64,000 nt of DNA, taken from Coniochaeta sp. PMI_546. Lineage: Eukaryota > Ascomycota > Sordariomycetes > Coniochaetales > Coniochaetaceae. Where the stretch lies: NCBI GenBank assembly GCA_021432605.1, contig MU271146.1, positions 2,604,001-2,668,000 on the forward strand, read 5' to 3'. Below, piece after piece: positions 30,783 to 42,200 of the stretch (position 1 is its first letter; each line of letters opens with the position of its first letter). Under the pieces are notes generated by a model. The model was not told the DNA's origin. It was given only the letters and a program-made list of their open reading frames with translations, and did not search any database. A program made the position numbers and the translations under genes.

Positions 30783-33644
30783 TCCATACTCAGAGTTCCA
30801 GGATAACGTGGTAGTGGAATGACCTTCTCATCTGTTCGCTACGACGTGGTATCAGCCCCGGTGGGAACTTCATCTCTACTACACAAAAACTGGCCGAGCT
30901 CACCGCACAAGGTTACAGCGTCACTCAAAGACGAAACTCTGATAAGGAAACCAAATAATCATCAAAGCACTTGATCCTGGTTAGAGACCGGGCTCGTAGA
31001 CGTTAAAGCCTGGGCCTAGGATCCGTTAGCCGAGCTTCCACCTTCTTATATTGTGCACGGCCAGACCTCCCTACTGATACCGGTTTCGCAACCAAGATGG
31101 AGAAATCCAAGATCTTATGATGTACTCCTGTCCAGTCTTTGGCGAGAGTTTAGCCAACAATTTAAGCTACACTATTTATAGCACCGCATGTAGCTAGTTG
31201 GTAGTGGACTGATCGGGTAAATCCATCTTTCCAAAGCCAAAGACAGATGCTCTTCCGAACTTTGGCCTAATATATATGAGTTTCCCGAAGAAAGTTGCAC
31301 AGGGTACGTACATGATATGCACCGTATCTTGGATAATCTGTAATTATTCCATATTACATGTCCACCATGAGGATTTTCCACTGTTCATAATCCCCACCCC
31401 GTGTCATCAGGGGAGCTGTGGTCCCTTCATTTCACGTGTCAGTCTGCCAATGCTTCCTATATGTATTTCGTGTTACCTTGAAAGAATCCCTTGCAGTAAG
31501 CCTGCGAGACTCTTCCACATCGGTGTGGCTGCGGGACAACGGGAATGGGTTCCATAGACCCGGTTACATCGAATGTGGACTCAGGGTTGTGAATATAATA
31601 TGCGAAATGGCAACAGGCGAAAACCTGATAAACAGCTTGCGCTTCCATATGATCATTCGCCTGTACATCGTGGGATGTTGTTTGACACCGACGTGGCAGG
31701 GTTTTTAGTCATTTAGTGAAATCCAGCCCACCTTCATCTTTGCTAGGCAAGATCCGCGGGGGTCATAATCGCTCTCTCTAGGTCGTAAGCCAGGTTGTAG
31801 TATGAGTTCCAACACTGGGCATGAGAAGCTGAAAATTAATCACAAAGACGTCAAAAGATAGAGGAGTTATCATATTTGGCATCCGAGACCCTAGACCAGG
31901 TGAATTGTAATGTACCCGCTACGGGATGAGACTATACAATCAGGAAAGCCGAACAATGTCTATAGCGAGTCCTGCCCATTGGAAAATATGTATACAGTCA
32001 GATACTAGCAATAGCTTCAACGCATACCACAAGAATGCGTAAGAATAAGTTAAGGATTAGGACCGTACACTTATACCTTGTAGTGGTAAGGTAGGTCAGA
32101 CATGAGAAAATTGAAAGAAGGCAATAATCGTGCTTTCTGGGGTGTATGTAGACTAAGTGAGACTACTACATGGTCAATAAAAAGGTGCGTTGGCTCCCAT
32201 CACGAGATACTCACGGCCTCAATCGGAGACGTACAGGCCGTGGGATGATGCTATCTGCCCGACCTCGGCCGCATAAGTGTCCTATTCATATTTGATGATA
32301 TCGTTTAAGCCTGAGTTCAGACAGCAATCATGTGCGTTCTCAAGAGACATATTGAAACCCCACAACAGAACTGCTAGGTGGCAGTCGGCAACACTAATAC
32401 GCATGTCAAGTGCCGTGGAATGTAGAGGCGAGACCAATGCCTTTGCTACCTTTGACAGCCGTGATGCAGTTGTAAGAATTTGAGCATAACATTGTGCTAC
32501 ACACTGTCCATAATCTCCGACTGGAAAGAAAATCTCCGAGACATGGATTGCGGTGCTCATCGCCATCGTTGGATCCTGTTTTAGGTCCCCAAAATAGCCA
32601 AAGTCTTCATGTGAAGAGGCAGAATAGACTTTGAGACCTCCAAGTATTCTCCTTGAGCGGATTCTGTCCGATCTGCGCAGGGTCCGATCATCCTCCCTTG
32701 TCGGAACAGACAGAACGTGTTATCTTCAGGTACTCAAAAAGGCAAGGCTTTCGGACCTGACGAAGGCTATACAGTGGAATGGGTAAGGTAATGCAACCAA
32801 CTGGACAGCACAATACGACCTTAGAGGCTCTGTTGCGCATGATGGTAGTTGCATGCAGGTATAAGCCACTTGGGCTGGTAGGGTCGGATCTGGCGATCTG
32901 CGACGCCTCAACGAGATCGACTAAGATCCGAGCCAATTACGGCGCCGAATTTCGCAGACTATCACGAGCTGTCTCAGAGATCTACGATGCGCACGATAGG
33001 GATATGACATGCATTGACCCGCCGAGATAAGTCAACGGTTTGAATGACATCCTCATAGTGCGTCTGTGCTAGTGAAGGAGGGTGAGCTTTGTTTCCGGTT
33101 ATTTTAATATGGAACATGGATGGAACGTGGGCTCTTGAACGGGGAGTCTTTTTCAGTCCCGGGAGCGCTTGTGCAAGTACCTCGAAGCGCGGCTCAACAA
33201 CGGCTATGACGGCTAGCCAACAGGATACAGAGCTCGATAACTGCCGTGTAGGCAGGTCACAGCCATCCGAACCCGTGGCTGGCCACTTCTATTGTACGTA
33301 GATATACCCTGGTCATAGTGGAGAAACACACCCAGATGATCTCCACGAGTAGCGAAGACGTGACACCAAGTTCGTCACTGAAAACAACTGTATTGCCGTG
33401 TCCACTGGACTAGGTCGCATACTCCTCGTTCTGCACTATCAGGCTCTGCCATGCCTTGGCTTCGGAGAATAACATGAAAATCACCCTCTTCTAAACCCTC
33501 TGTCCCCAGGTTTTTGGGACTCTGTTTTCTCCGTGTTCATCAGTCCTGGCGTCTAGACTATTCGTTGCTTTGTTGTCACTCGTTGTTCTTTCAGACTGTT
33601 CGGTCACTCCTTACTACACACCAGCAAATAATGGAACAGAGAAG
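30783..33644. other. 2.9-kb stretch without a supported gene
   Basis: I found no frame chain with a domain. Minus-strand frames at 32282-32566 and 32688-32936 read like ordinary protein sequence in places (DYGQCVAQCYAQILTTASRL) and could be remnants of a larger gene, but no motif or valid join supports a model. The right end is the leader of the receptor gene. Confidence 0.4.
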
Positions 33645-33648
33645 ATGA
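33631..33648 (+). promoter_or_regulatory. Five-codon upstream ORF overlapping the receptor start
   Basis: ATG at 33631 opens a five-codon frame whose TGA (33646-33648) overlaps the ATG at 33645 as ATGA. Ribosomes starting here would end exactly on the main start, which could dampen or couple translation. This assumes the main start at 33645 and a transcript that includes 33631. Confidence 0.4.
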
Positions 33649-35302
33649 AGAACATATACGATTCCGAGGATGCCAGCGGCACCATCGCACCTCTCCCTCC
33701 AGTTCTTACACATGGCCTAGCTGCAGTAGCCACATTCGGCTTCCTGTCGTTCTTTTCAACCCTGGCACTATTTGGATATCTCACATACAAGTTGATCATA
33801 TGGCAATTGCGTCCGACGCAAGAGAAGCGACCCACCTCGCCGGAGCCAGAATCTCCCACGACGTCGGATGTTAATGGTTTTTTGGTGCCGGAGTCTCACT
33901 TCTGTCCGCCGAAGGAAGCAACATGGGAGCCGCCGAAGGAGAGCATGTGGCAAAGACTCACCAAAGAACCGCCCAATCAGTTCCTAGTCCTAATCTACAA
34001 CTTGCTCTTCGCCGACATTCAGCAAGCACTGGCTTTCCTGTTGAATGTCACCTGGCTATCGAAGAACGCGGTAGAGGCTGGAACTTCAGTTTGTTGGGCA
34101 CAGGGGTGGTTCATCTCGACCGGTGACCTGGCGTCGAGCGTTTTCATCACCGCGATCGCAATCTACACTTATCTAGGAGTGATCAGGGGCTATCGGGTAC
34201 CGACTTGGGCGTTCTACGCTGCCATTGCGAGTCTGTGGGCTTTCGTGTATGGAACAGCAATTCTCGGCGTTATCATTACGGAGAATGGGCGAGAATCAGG
34301 AGGACTGTACGTGCGGGCAGGTGCTTGGGTAAGTTGTCTTTCCCAAACCGCATCGAAAGTGTAAGTGAGCACATACTGACCATGGCATATTCGTTTTACT
34401 GTTAGTGTTGGATCAACTCAGCCTACCAGAACCTTCGTCTAACACTTCACTACCTGTGGATTTTCATTGCCCTGGCCCTCACGACGATCGTGTACCTCGT
34501 CATTTTCTACCACTTACACTTGCACCGTCGACACTCTCCAACATGCTGTCTGGCTTCTGGAACAAGTACAAGCCTTCCGGGAGAGCATTATCCAAATCCT
34601 GACCCCAACGGGTCTTCCGTCCCGTCAATCGCCCCCTCTTCTCCGCGCAGCGCCATGTCGAGCGAGAGCTCACTCGCCAAACGGTTACCCCCTATCCCGT
34701 CCTCGGCCCGCCACCCGACCTTCCTTCTCTACCCTTTGATTTACGTCTTGTGTACCGCTCCGCTAGCAGCTGGTCGTATCGCGTCCATGGCTGGAAATGA
34801 CGTCTCACTGGCTTACTTTTGCTTTGCAGGTTGCATGATTGCATCTGCCGGGTGGCTTGACGTGGCTTTATACTCGAGTACTCGCCGTAGCATTGTTTTC
34901 AGCGGGGAGGCGCCTCCGAGTCAGGATACGGGTCTTGAGACGTTCACCTTCATGCGAACTCCGGCTGGTCGGCGGTTCGGGAATGTTGTTTACGTCTCTG
35001 GTGGAGAGAAAGAAGGTCACAAGGGGCGGAGGTGGGCTGGTTGGAATGGCAAGGTTGTTGCGGGGGCCAGACTTCGAACTTTGACCGGTCTGAATGGGGC
35101 AAATGGCGGGACTCTGACGTCGAAGAACGGAAGCAAGGAGACTCTGGGATCCATGAAGGGCTTTGGCATGGGTGGTGGAGAGGTTATGGGTATGGCCATC
35201 CAGTGTGAGACGGTTACTACTGTTGTGGTGGAGGAGGTGGAAGGGGAAAAGAAGGAGAGGAAAGGCAGTCTGGCAAGCACGAAAAGTCTGAGGACGACGT
35301 AG
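33645..35302 (+). CDS. Git3-like seven-transmembrane receptor (putative GPCR)
   Basis: CDS join(33645..34328,34406..35302), 526 aa, one 77-nt intron after AGAW, resuming with CWINSAYQNLR. ATG at 33645 is the first in this frame. Hydrophobic helices: near residues 20-45 (LAAVATFGFLSFFSTLALFG), NQFLVLIYNLLFADIQQAL, WFISTGDLASSVFITAIAIY, AFYAAIASLWAFVYGTAIL, LRLTLHYLWIFIALALTTIV, then after a ~55-residue loop HPTFLLYPLIYVLCTAPLAAGR and AYFCFAGCMIASAGW. The sixth helix with YPLIYVLCTxPLAxGR matches the C-terminal module of Git3-type glucose/cAMP-pathway receptors. The long Ser/Gly/Lys-rich cytosolic tail is typical of signalling. The ligand is unknown. A non-receptor membrane protein is less likely given helix order. 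Confidence 0.72.
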
Positions 35303-36517
35303 ATATCGCGGGTGGTTATTTCATGGTTGCGAGATGAAGCTTGAACTGATGATGTGGCAAAGGCGTTAGTAAGGGACCCTGGTCAGGACAGACCTAGTCT
35401 AGGTTATTTGGGAAAGGGTATATGGTATTTCTTCAGCGAGAGCTTGGGTTTGGTCGGCTTGGGTACTGGATACAACGGTTGGCCTGTGTAAGATATACCC
35501 CATGATAGCCGCTTTCCGGCTTCAGTTCAGGAGTTTTTATTCAGCTAAGGCAAAGAAGACGATTGTGCCTTCTGCTGTTTGAAATTAAGTGTAGATATTG
35601 CACCCAAGCCGTTGCATGTTGCGGCTCGGGCATCTCGACTAGGAAGGAGAGGGAAGGGAAGCGAATTTGTTCACTGGCAGTGTCTAACTCGATCGAAACT
35701 CTAGCTAGAGCAGCCCTACCACGTTTCGAGTGTTCGATGCGCCGTAAATTGACATCCGTGGGTCAAGATTGACCAGGGAAAGAAGCTTCTCGGAATTCAA
35801 ACGACCAAGCCAGGTGCGGTCATCGAGTTTCGGAACCGTTGGTCCACCATGTTGGACAAGTTGCACGAACTCAGAGTTTCACACCGCAGTCACAGGTAGC
35901 TAGAGAGCTTCAGCACTACAAGGGAGGTAAGACAGGCATAACCATGTCGCAGATCAAGAGCGATCTAGCAGGCTTTTCAGCGATGAGGATAACCATTGCG
36001 CGGGCGGCTGCACGTACGCGTACAGTTTCATTGGGTTATGCTTGATGCGGATGGCGTCCGCAACGCCACGGCACGGTCGGACATAATTGTATTGCCTTAG
36101 AACAAACTAATAAAAGCAAAAAGCATAGTCGTAATAATGTTTCTCTTTGACATGAGCCTTTGATAGCCGTTGCTACTTATGTGTGTGGTAGAAATGTAGA
36201 CCATCGTCTTGCGCCTTTGCGTCAGCCGTGACAACTGGAAGGGGGTAGGGAAATGTTTCAGGGGTGTATACAGTCCACGTAGGCGCGGCCCAAGCCATGC
36301 TGTCCACGGAGAGCCGTATGCATACCTGAAGAATGGTGCGAATCCGTACATGCTTCCACGTTCGATCGTAAATCGGTCATATATAGCATCGAGCGCACGT
36401 CAAGAATCCAAGTAGCACAGCCACAAGGGATGCAGTAAACACGAAGCGAGCAGGGACAGACCCATCGAAATAACCATAATTCTGAGTTGATATTGAGTAG
36501 CTATTATACTGTTTCCG
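35303..36517. other. 1.2-kb stretch without a supported gene
   Basis: 3' flanks of the receptor and oxidoreductase genes. Short frames at 35563-36045 have no protein features. Confidence 0.45.
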
Positions 36518-37705
36518 CTACTGAGAAACTGTGACGTCCTTCCCACTTCTCGCGCTTTCCTTGATGGCCTCAATGATGGCCAGAACCTGGGCTGCTTGCG
36601 AGGCCGGAACTGGCACATCAGACTCGTTTCCGCTTTCGACGGAGTTGCCGAAGAGCTCGTAAAATCTACGATATGTCTCTGGCTCGACGGATGGTAGAAC
36701 TTTCTCTGTGACGCGGCCCCCCTCTTCAGCGACACATAGTTTTCCAGCCTTTGACGGATCCTCGTGCCCAAAGTTGGAGTCGGAAGCTTTACCACCTGCT
36801 CTCAGCTGATCCTCCTGGGGATCCAGTCCGTCCTTGTGGTAGCTTCCCTTTGTTCCGCGGACCCAGTAGCGCACCTGCTTCGTCTCGACACTGATGATGG
36901 CCATGCGAACGTGCACCAGTAGGCCAGTGTCCGCGTATGTGAGGAGAGCAGTAACGCTGTCTGGCTCTTCTTCTGGCGTAGCCCCGGAGACAAGCTTGCC
37001 CTCGCGCTGGTTGACGAACTTGGCCGAGACGGTCGACGGCACGCCAAACAGGACATATACCTGGTCGAGAAGGTGCGAGCCGAGGTCATAGATAACTCCT
37101 CCGCCTTGGCTCATGCTCAGCGTGCCCTTCCAGGTCGTTGGCTTCTCGGGGCGGAAGCGGTCGAAGTGAGTCTCAAACTCGACCACTCTCCCCAGAGTGC
37201 CATCACGCAACAGCTTCTGGACAGTAAGAAAGTCCGAATCCCACCTCCGGTTCTGGTACACGCAAAGCACTCGCTTCTGTTGCCGTGCAATAGCGACGAG
37301 CTCACGGGCCTCAGCTGATGTCGGCACAAATGGCTTCTCCACTAGAACATGCTTGCCGCTCTCGAGCGCGGACTTGGCAAGGTTGAAATGGGTGTTGGGC
37401 GGAGTGGAGATGATGACAACATCGACATCCGGGTCCTGGAAGAGCGGTTCGACGGAAGTGTGATGCTTGATATTTGGGTAATCCTCAACAGCCGAGTCTC
37501 CTGCTTTCGGTGAACGTTGTACGATGGAGTGCAGCACAAGATTCTTGGTCAACGCGATAAAGGGGATGTGGAACACCTTCGCGGATAATCTGAGATGCCA
37601 TCAGCTACTAGGTACTTCGACTCCGGGAAGGCATCCTGTTCTCCTGGCTTACCCGTAACCGATCACGCCAACGTTGAACGTCTTTCCTGTCTGCTGCGCC
37701 GCCAT
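36518..37705 (-). CDS. Gfo/Idh/MocA-family NAD(P)-dependent oxidoreductase
   Basis: CDS complement(join(36518..37589,37653..37705)), 374 aa. A short first exon (MAAQQTGKTFNVGVIGYG) is joined over a 63-nt intron to LSAKVFHIPF, which restores the Rossmann glycine motif GVIGYGLSAKVFHIP. Later features: VDVVIISTPPNTHF and GKHVLVEKPF (the conserved EKP that contacts substrate and cofactor), CVYQNRRWDSDF, and GGGVIYDLGSHLLDQ with the catalytic-type Asp/His. These are hallmarks of the YdgJ-like fungal/bacterial subgroup. Substrates are usually sugars or inositols, but none can be assigned here. No signal peptide; cytosolic. Confidence 0.9.
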
Positions 37706-38370
37706 TGTTGGGAAATGTTAAAACAAGACTGTGGTAGAAGAGTAGAGACTGAAGGAGATGCTGATGGTGAATATCAGGCTGGTGCAGACGGAACTTCAGA
37801 CCTTTAAATGGTTTGAAACGTAATGAAATGATGTCGCTGGATTCTTCGGAATTCGGCCCTACCCCACCTCATCAGCAGCTCAAGTCATACGAAGATCTCC
37901 ATCGTCGGTGTTCACTCCGAGAATAGAAATGTGGCCACCCAAGGGTCTGCGAGTACCTTGGAGCAGCTATGCGATTGAATACAAGCTTACCTTACACGTA
38001 GGCAAGCGATGGCCCTGGAGGAGCTTCTTGTCCAAATCTTCCACGTCGCCTCTGCGCTCTGCTGTGCTATTTGGCATCATGTGACCGAATTGACCGACAT
38101 CATATTGAAGAAGCGTTGTAGGGTAGCTTGGCTTTTACTAGCTTGCTGACTAAAACAAGCTTAAATGTGCGGTGCACCAGCTACCCCAAAAGGTGGCGAC
38201 TGCTTGATGGCGTCACTGCCCCCGAGCACAAGCTCCAGCTTGATTCTTTTCTAGGCGGAGTCCAGTACAAAATCTCTCGAGCGGGCAAGGAGAAAACCAC
38301 CACCTGGTATTGCGGCGTGTCGTCTGCGAACAATCCTTGTGCAGGCACTCAACAAGTGGGAAATCCGGTC
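37706..38370. other. Divergent intergenic stretch
   Basis: Holds the 5' flanks of the oxidoreductase (minus) and the F-box gene (plus). The F-box frame stays open back to about 38128 without an ATG, so an upstream exon may lie here. Confidence 0.4.
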
Positions 38371-39438
38371 ATGGATGTCACTGCGGCTGCTGTATCTCTT
38401 GGCACACCAGAGCCACCGCCGCCGGTGGATATAGGACGAGTCGGACCGGTTGCTTCAAAGCTCGACCCGGACGGAGAGAGAGTCAAGCCTGATGGAGGAC
38501 TGATTCTTCACTCACGCCGCACCGAACGCCTTCGGAAGAAGCAGATCAAGAAGCAGAACAGGCCACTGCCTGAGTTCCGCAATATTCTAGATCTTCCTTA
38601 CGAGCTCTTGGTGGAGATCCTGTCCCTTGTCTATCCCAGTGATCTTATCAGGCTGTCGCGTACCAACAAGTCGCTAGGTCAATTCATCGCCCAGGAGGAG
38701 GGAAACCTGACCAGAAATATCATCCAACGACGCTATCCCTGCTTAGAGAAATGTTTCCGCCTCCCAGTACCACTGGACGAACTGCACTCGAACTTGCGTC
38801 CGGCCCTCCAAAACCCGGAGCGGCACGGCTTTCTCAAACGTCCGTACCAGCACGTCATTTCGCCAGATCCCAGTTCCCTCTGCACGTGTCTCACATGTCA
38901 GCTGCGATGGAACTCTCTGTGTCTCGCTGTGGACTTTGCACATTTCCAAGGCCACCTTGACCGGGGAGACCCTATGCCCATTATACCGCGAGGGAGGAAT
39001 CCGATATGGAACCAAAAGCTTCTCAAGACGAATGCGCAAGTGGTCAACAGAGCTCTACGTGAACCTATATGGTACGCCTGCATCCTGGAGGCTCATCTGA
39101 ACTCTACCGTTCGTTCTATCAAACGGCACAGCGAGAACAAGGGGAATCGGCGAAGGCGATTCCGCATGACTAAGGAGGACGAACAGGCCGGCACCGATCT
39201 GTTTTTAGAGAGAAGTGGCCCACCTACGGTGGACTTCCCGTTCCACAGAGACAACTACTACATGCTGGAAGCCTATCTACCGAACCGTGGTTGGAACGGA
39301 GACGAGGGCAGATGGATGTACATGGACGCTCGTCAGCATGACAACGACGTTGCCATGCTTGCTAGATGGTACGAACGGCAAAAGGAGGAGGCACTGGCTC
39401 GAGCAACAGAGCAGGAGGGATCTATGTGCTCCCCCTAG
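38371..39438 (+). CDS. F-box protein
   Basis: 355 aa from the first ATG in frame at 38371. The frame is open for another ~240 bases upstream without an ATG, so the true N-terminus could come from an earlier exon. The F-box lies at about residues 75-110 (LDLPYELLVEILSLVYPSDLI then LSRTNKSLGQFI), which would bind Skp1 and recruit targets to an SCF ubiquitin ligase. A basic segment (RRTERLRKKQIKKQNR) precedes it. The C-terminal ~230 residues contain CLTCQLRWNSLC and PIWYACILEAHLNSTVRSI, seen in a large fungal F-box group of unknown substrates. No LRR or WD repeats are visible. Confidence 0.75.
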   Translation: MDVTAAAVSLGTPEPPPPVDIGRVGPVASKLDPDGERVKPDGGLILHSRRTERLRKKQIKKQNRPLPEFRNILDLPYELLVEILSLVYPSDLIRLSRTNKSLGQFIAQEEGNLTRNIIQRRYPCLEKCFRLPVPLDELHSNLRPALQNPERHGFLKRPYQHVISPDPSSLCTCLTCQLRWNSLCLAVDFAHFQGHLDRGDPMPIIPRGRNPIWNQKLLKTNAQVVNRALREPIWYACILEAHLNSTVRSIKRHSENKGNRRRRFRMTKEDEQAGTDLFLERSGPPTVDFPFHRDNYYMLEAYLPNRGWNGDEGRWMYMDARQHDNDVAMLARWYERQKEEALARATEQEGSMCSP

Positions 39439-39895
39439 CGGGCAAGCGGATTTTAGATGCCGGTGCATATCTAGAGGACGCTCACATGTCCGACATGATC
39501 TGGTGGAGAGCCGGGCTGGTCTGGAGTCTTGGACGTATCGACTCTGCAGCCCCAACACAAAAGCAGAGTTTTTCACACAGTGATTTGAGCTATGCGTCCT
39601 AATTCTTACCTTCCAGAATGGAGAAGAACAGCTTTCATCTCATTTTGCCTCCGTAGTCTTCGTGGAAGGCCCTCAATACTCGAGATCGCCTATACAATTA
39701 GCACAGGGATCCAATGTGGGACAGGGGTCAGTAGTGGGTCAAGGCGCTAAGTTATCCGCTAAAACGTCACTAGATTTCCCCTAACCCACAAAGTTCGCTT
39801 GGACCTTCTAAGCATTTGGAGCCAAGGAATAATAAGTGGTTGGCGTTCGCGAGACCTCGTCCGAGAAAATACTACGTGTATGTAATTGGGCTCTC
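39439..39895. other. Intergenic stretch
   Basis: 3' flank of the F-box gene and leader of the hydrolase gene. Nothing else seen. Confidence 0.45.
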
Positions 39896-40998
39896 ATGCC
39901 TCAAATTCTTTCGTACCAGCCTGCGGACCAGAGTCCAGCAGCGGAGACCCGTCATGTGCTCGTGTACTTCATTTCGGGCAATCCGGGTTTGATAGACTAT
40001 TACGAGCCCTTCCTGTCGACATTGCATACCCTCCTGGAGTCCTCGCCACGACAGAATGGAGACCGTGCCGTCTCGGTCCAGATCCGTGGACGTAACCTCG
40101 CCGGCTTCGATGATGATGACCACGAGAAGCCTTTCACACCTACCAACCCGCCGCACTGTCTGGAATACCAGATCCGGCATATTCTATCCGACCTCAACTC
40201 GGCCAGTGTCGAGGTAAGAGGACCGAGAAACGGAACGCCATTTGACGATGTCATCGTCATTGGCCATTCAGTGGGAAGCTTCATCACGCTCGAAGTCTTC
40301 AACCGGCATCTTCATGGACATCCTGAGCTTCAGCAAGTGAATTTGAGGGCAGCTATCCTGCTTTTTCCGACGGTGACGCACATCGCACAGTCGCCGTCAG
40401 GTCGGAAACTGGATTGGATCAGGTCCATGCCTTTTCTGGACCAGAACGCTCATCGAGTAGCCAAGGCATTTGTGGATCTCTGGCCTACCTCGGTGTTGCA
40501 CTGGGTTGTGCGGCAAGTGATGGGCTTCCCGCCTCATGCTGCCGCCGTGACGGTGCGTTTCCTCCGGAGCAGAGACGGGATCTGGCAGGCTATCCATATG
40601 GGGAAGGACGAGATGAAGACTATCGGGGAGGAGACCTGGGCAGATGAATTGTGGGAGATTGCGGACGAAGCGGCTGAGCAGGCGCGCGTTGTTCCCAAGT
40701 TCTTCTTTTACTTTGGGAAAGGAGATCATTGGGTTGCTGAAGAGTCCCGGGATCAGTTCATCAAGAGGAGACATGAGCATGCTCAGAGGGATGGTCCTGA
40801 GCACAAGAAGGGGAAGACGAGGATTGTGCTTGACGAAGATGACATTCCTCATGCTTTCTGCATAAGTGAGTATCGCTACCTTTTGTTGCTGATCGACCAT
40901 GTCGAACGAGATCGCTGACGACCTCTGATACAGACCATAGCGAGCAAGTTGCGGAGAAGGTTAAGCTGTGGATTGACGAGATCCTTGACAGCTTGTAA
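39896..40998 (+). CDS. Lipid-droplet-associated hydrolase (LDAH) family protein
   Basis: CDS join(39896..40865,40934..40998), 344 aa; the 68-nt intron splits the Asn codon and the last exon adds SEQVAEKVKLWIDEILDSL. ATG at 39896 is the first in frame. The alpha/beta-hydrolase core is clear: VYFISGNPGLIDYYEPFL near the N-terminus (family signature), nucleophile motif GHSVGSF at about residues 122-128, and a late HAFC supplying the likely catalytic His (DDIPHAF). Family members sit on lipid droplets and act in sterol or triglyceride turnover; activity of fungal members is little known. It has no signal peptide, as expected. A promethin/LDO-like gene lies 7.4 kb downstream. Confidence 0.85.
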
Positions 40999-42200
40999 CG
41001 ATTGTCCTGACAACGTCCTGACGGTGCCTTCCCTGGTCTGGCGATGCTAGGTAAAATCGAGGGATTCGGACCCTGTCTTGCGTAGCTTCCCTAGGAGCAG
41101 TGGCATGGTACACAGGGCACACTGTACAACACACCCGCACCGAGGCACGAGAAGGTTTTGAGATGGCCCGGACGACGTAAGAAGCAAACAACTTGGGAAG
41201 CGCTGTGAAGGCTTACTCTTTCTGCATCGTGACCCTCGACAGCCAAAGCGAACGAGTGCTACCTGGTGAGTCACTGCTTTCAATACAAGAACCAAATTGG
41301 CATACTTGCAAATGTCCCACTTTGATATAACTTGAAGTGGTCTTTCCATGTGATCTCTTGACAATCCCGCTGGATGGTAAGCGGGCGATACGTGGTGAGG
41401 CGGCTGTGGTGCCAGATGCGTATACTTGCATGGCCTGGGACAGTTTATTGGAGCGGGCGTCTGTCAACTGAATGAACAGTCGAGCACGGGCTCGTGCAAT
41501 ATACTGCAGACACCCCGATGTGGACTGCAGGTCAGTCAGATGCTTGACAGAGCCGCGCATCTAGTTTTGACCGTTCCTATAACGCCGTCAATCGGTCTGC
41601 AGCGACGGGATCGAACTGAACCAACGACATGGACCTGATCCTGCAGCCATTAGCCGCACATTCTTTGGTGTCCATCTAGGTCTACCGCCACATGTATTTG
41701 GGATGGACAATGCAGGTCGATATATCTGACAGCTCGTCCCATCACCTTCGGCCTGCTTGGCGTAAACACAGCTATCTGTGGATGGTCTATCGCGAGAGCC
41801 AGATGGCTTGGCATGTCGAGTATATAATGGACTCAACCTCAACCTTAACAACCGATTTTCAGCACAACATGGTCGAGACCTTCGAGACATTCGTCTGCCT
41901 TGCAAGTTTTGAAGTGCACAATCAAGCAAAAAGCCAAGAAGGTCATTATCGTAAGCCATGACACAATACCAGTAGCCCGGCTCCCTGTAACGAGCATGGC
42001 TTGGGCACAGTAGTATGCAACGCGTCGACACAGAAATGGCCGTCCACGACTCCCTGACGGCTACATTTCCGGACTACCATGTCACTCGCACCGCGGAAAG
42101 TTCTTGCGACTTGCATAGGCTATCCTCGGCTGGGCTTGCCACTGCCACGCCTGTTTTCAGCATAGGATGTGAAGCTACCCGTGCCTTTTTAGCACCTAAG
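40999..42200. other. Stretch without a supported intact gene
   Basis: No gene is supported. The right part may contain the decayed N-terminus of the BCS1-like pseudogene, too eroded for me to align. Confidence 0.4.

Noticed and set aside
32282-32936. Two minus-strand frames that might be exons of a lost or cryptic gene
   Set aside because: No motif is recognisable and no splice pair joins them in frame with a plausible start and end.
41600-41690. Minus-strand GTTCGATCC near 41610, like a tRNA B box
   Set aside because: The bases on either side cannot form the T-stem and no proper D arm or acceptor stem pairs with it.
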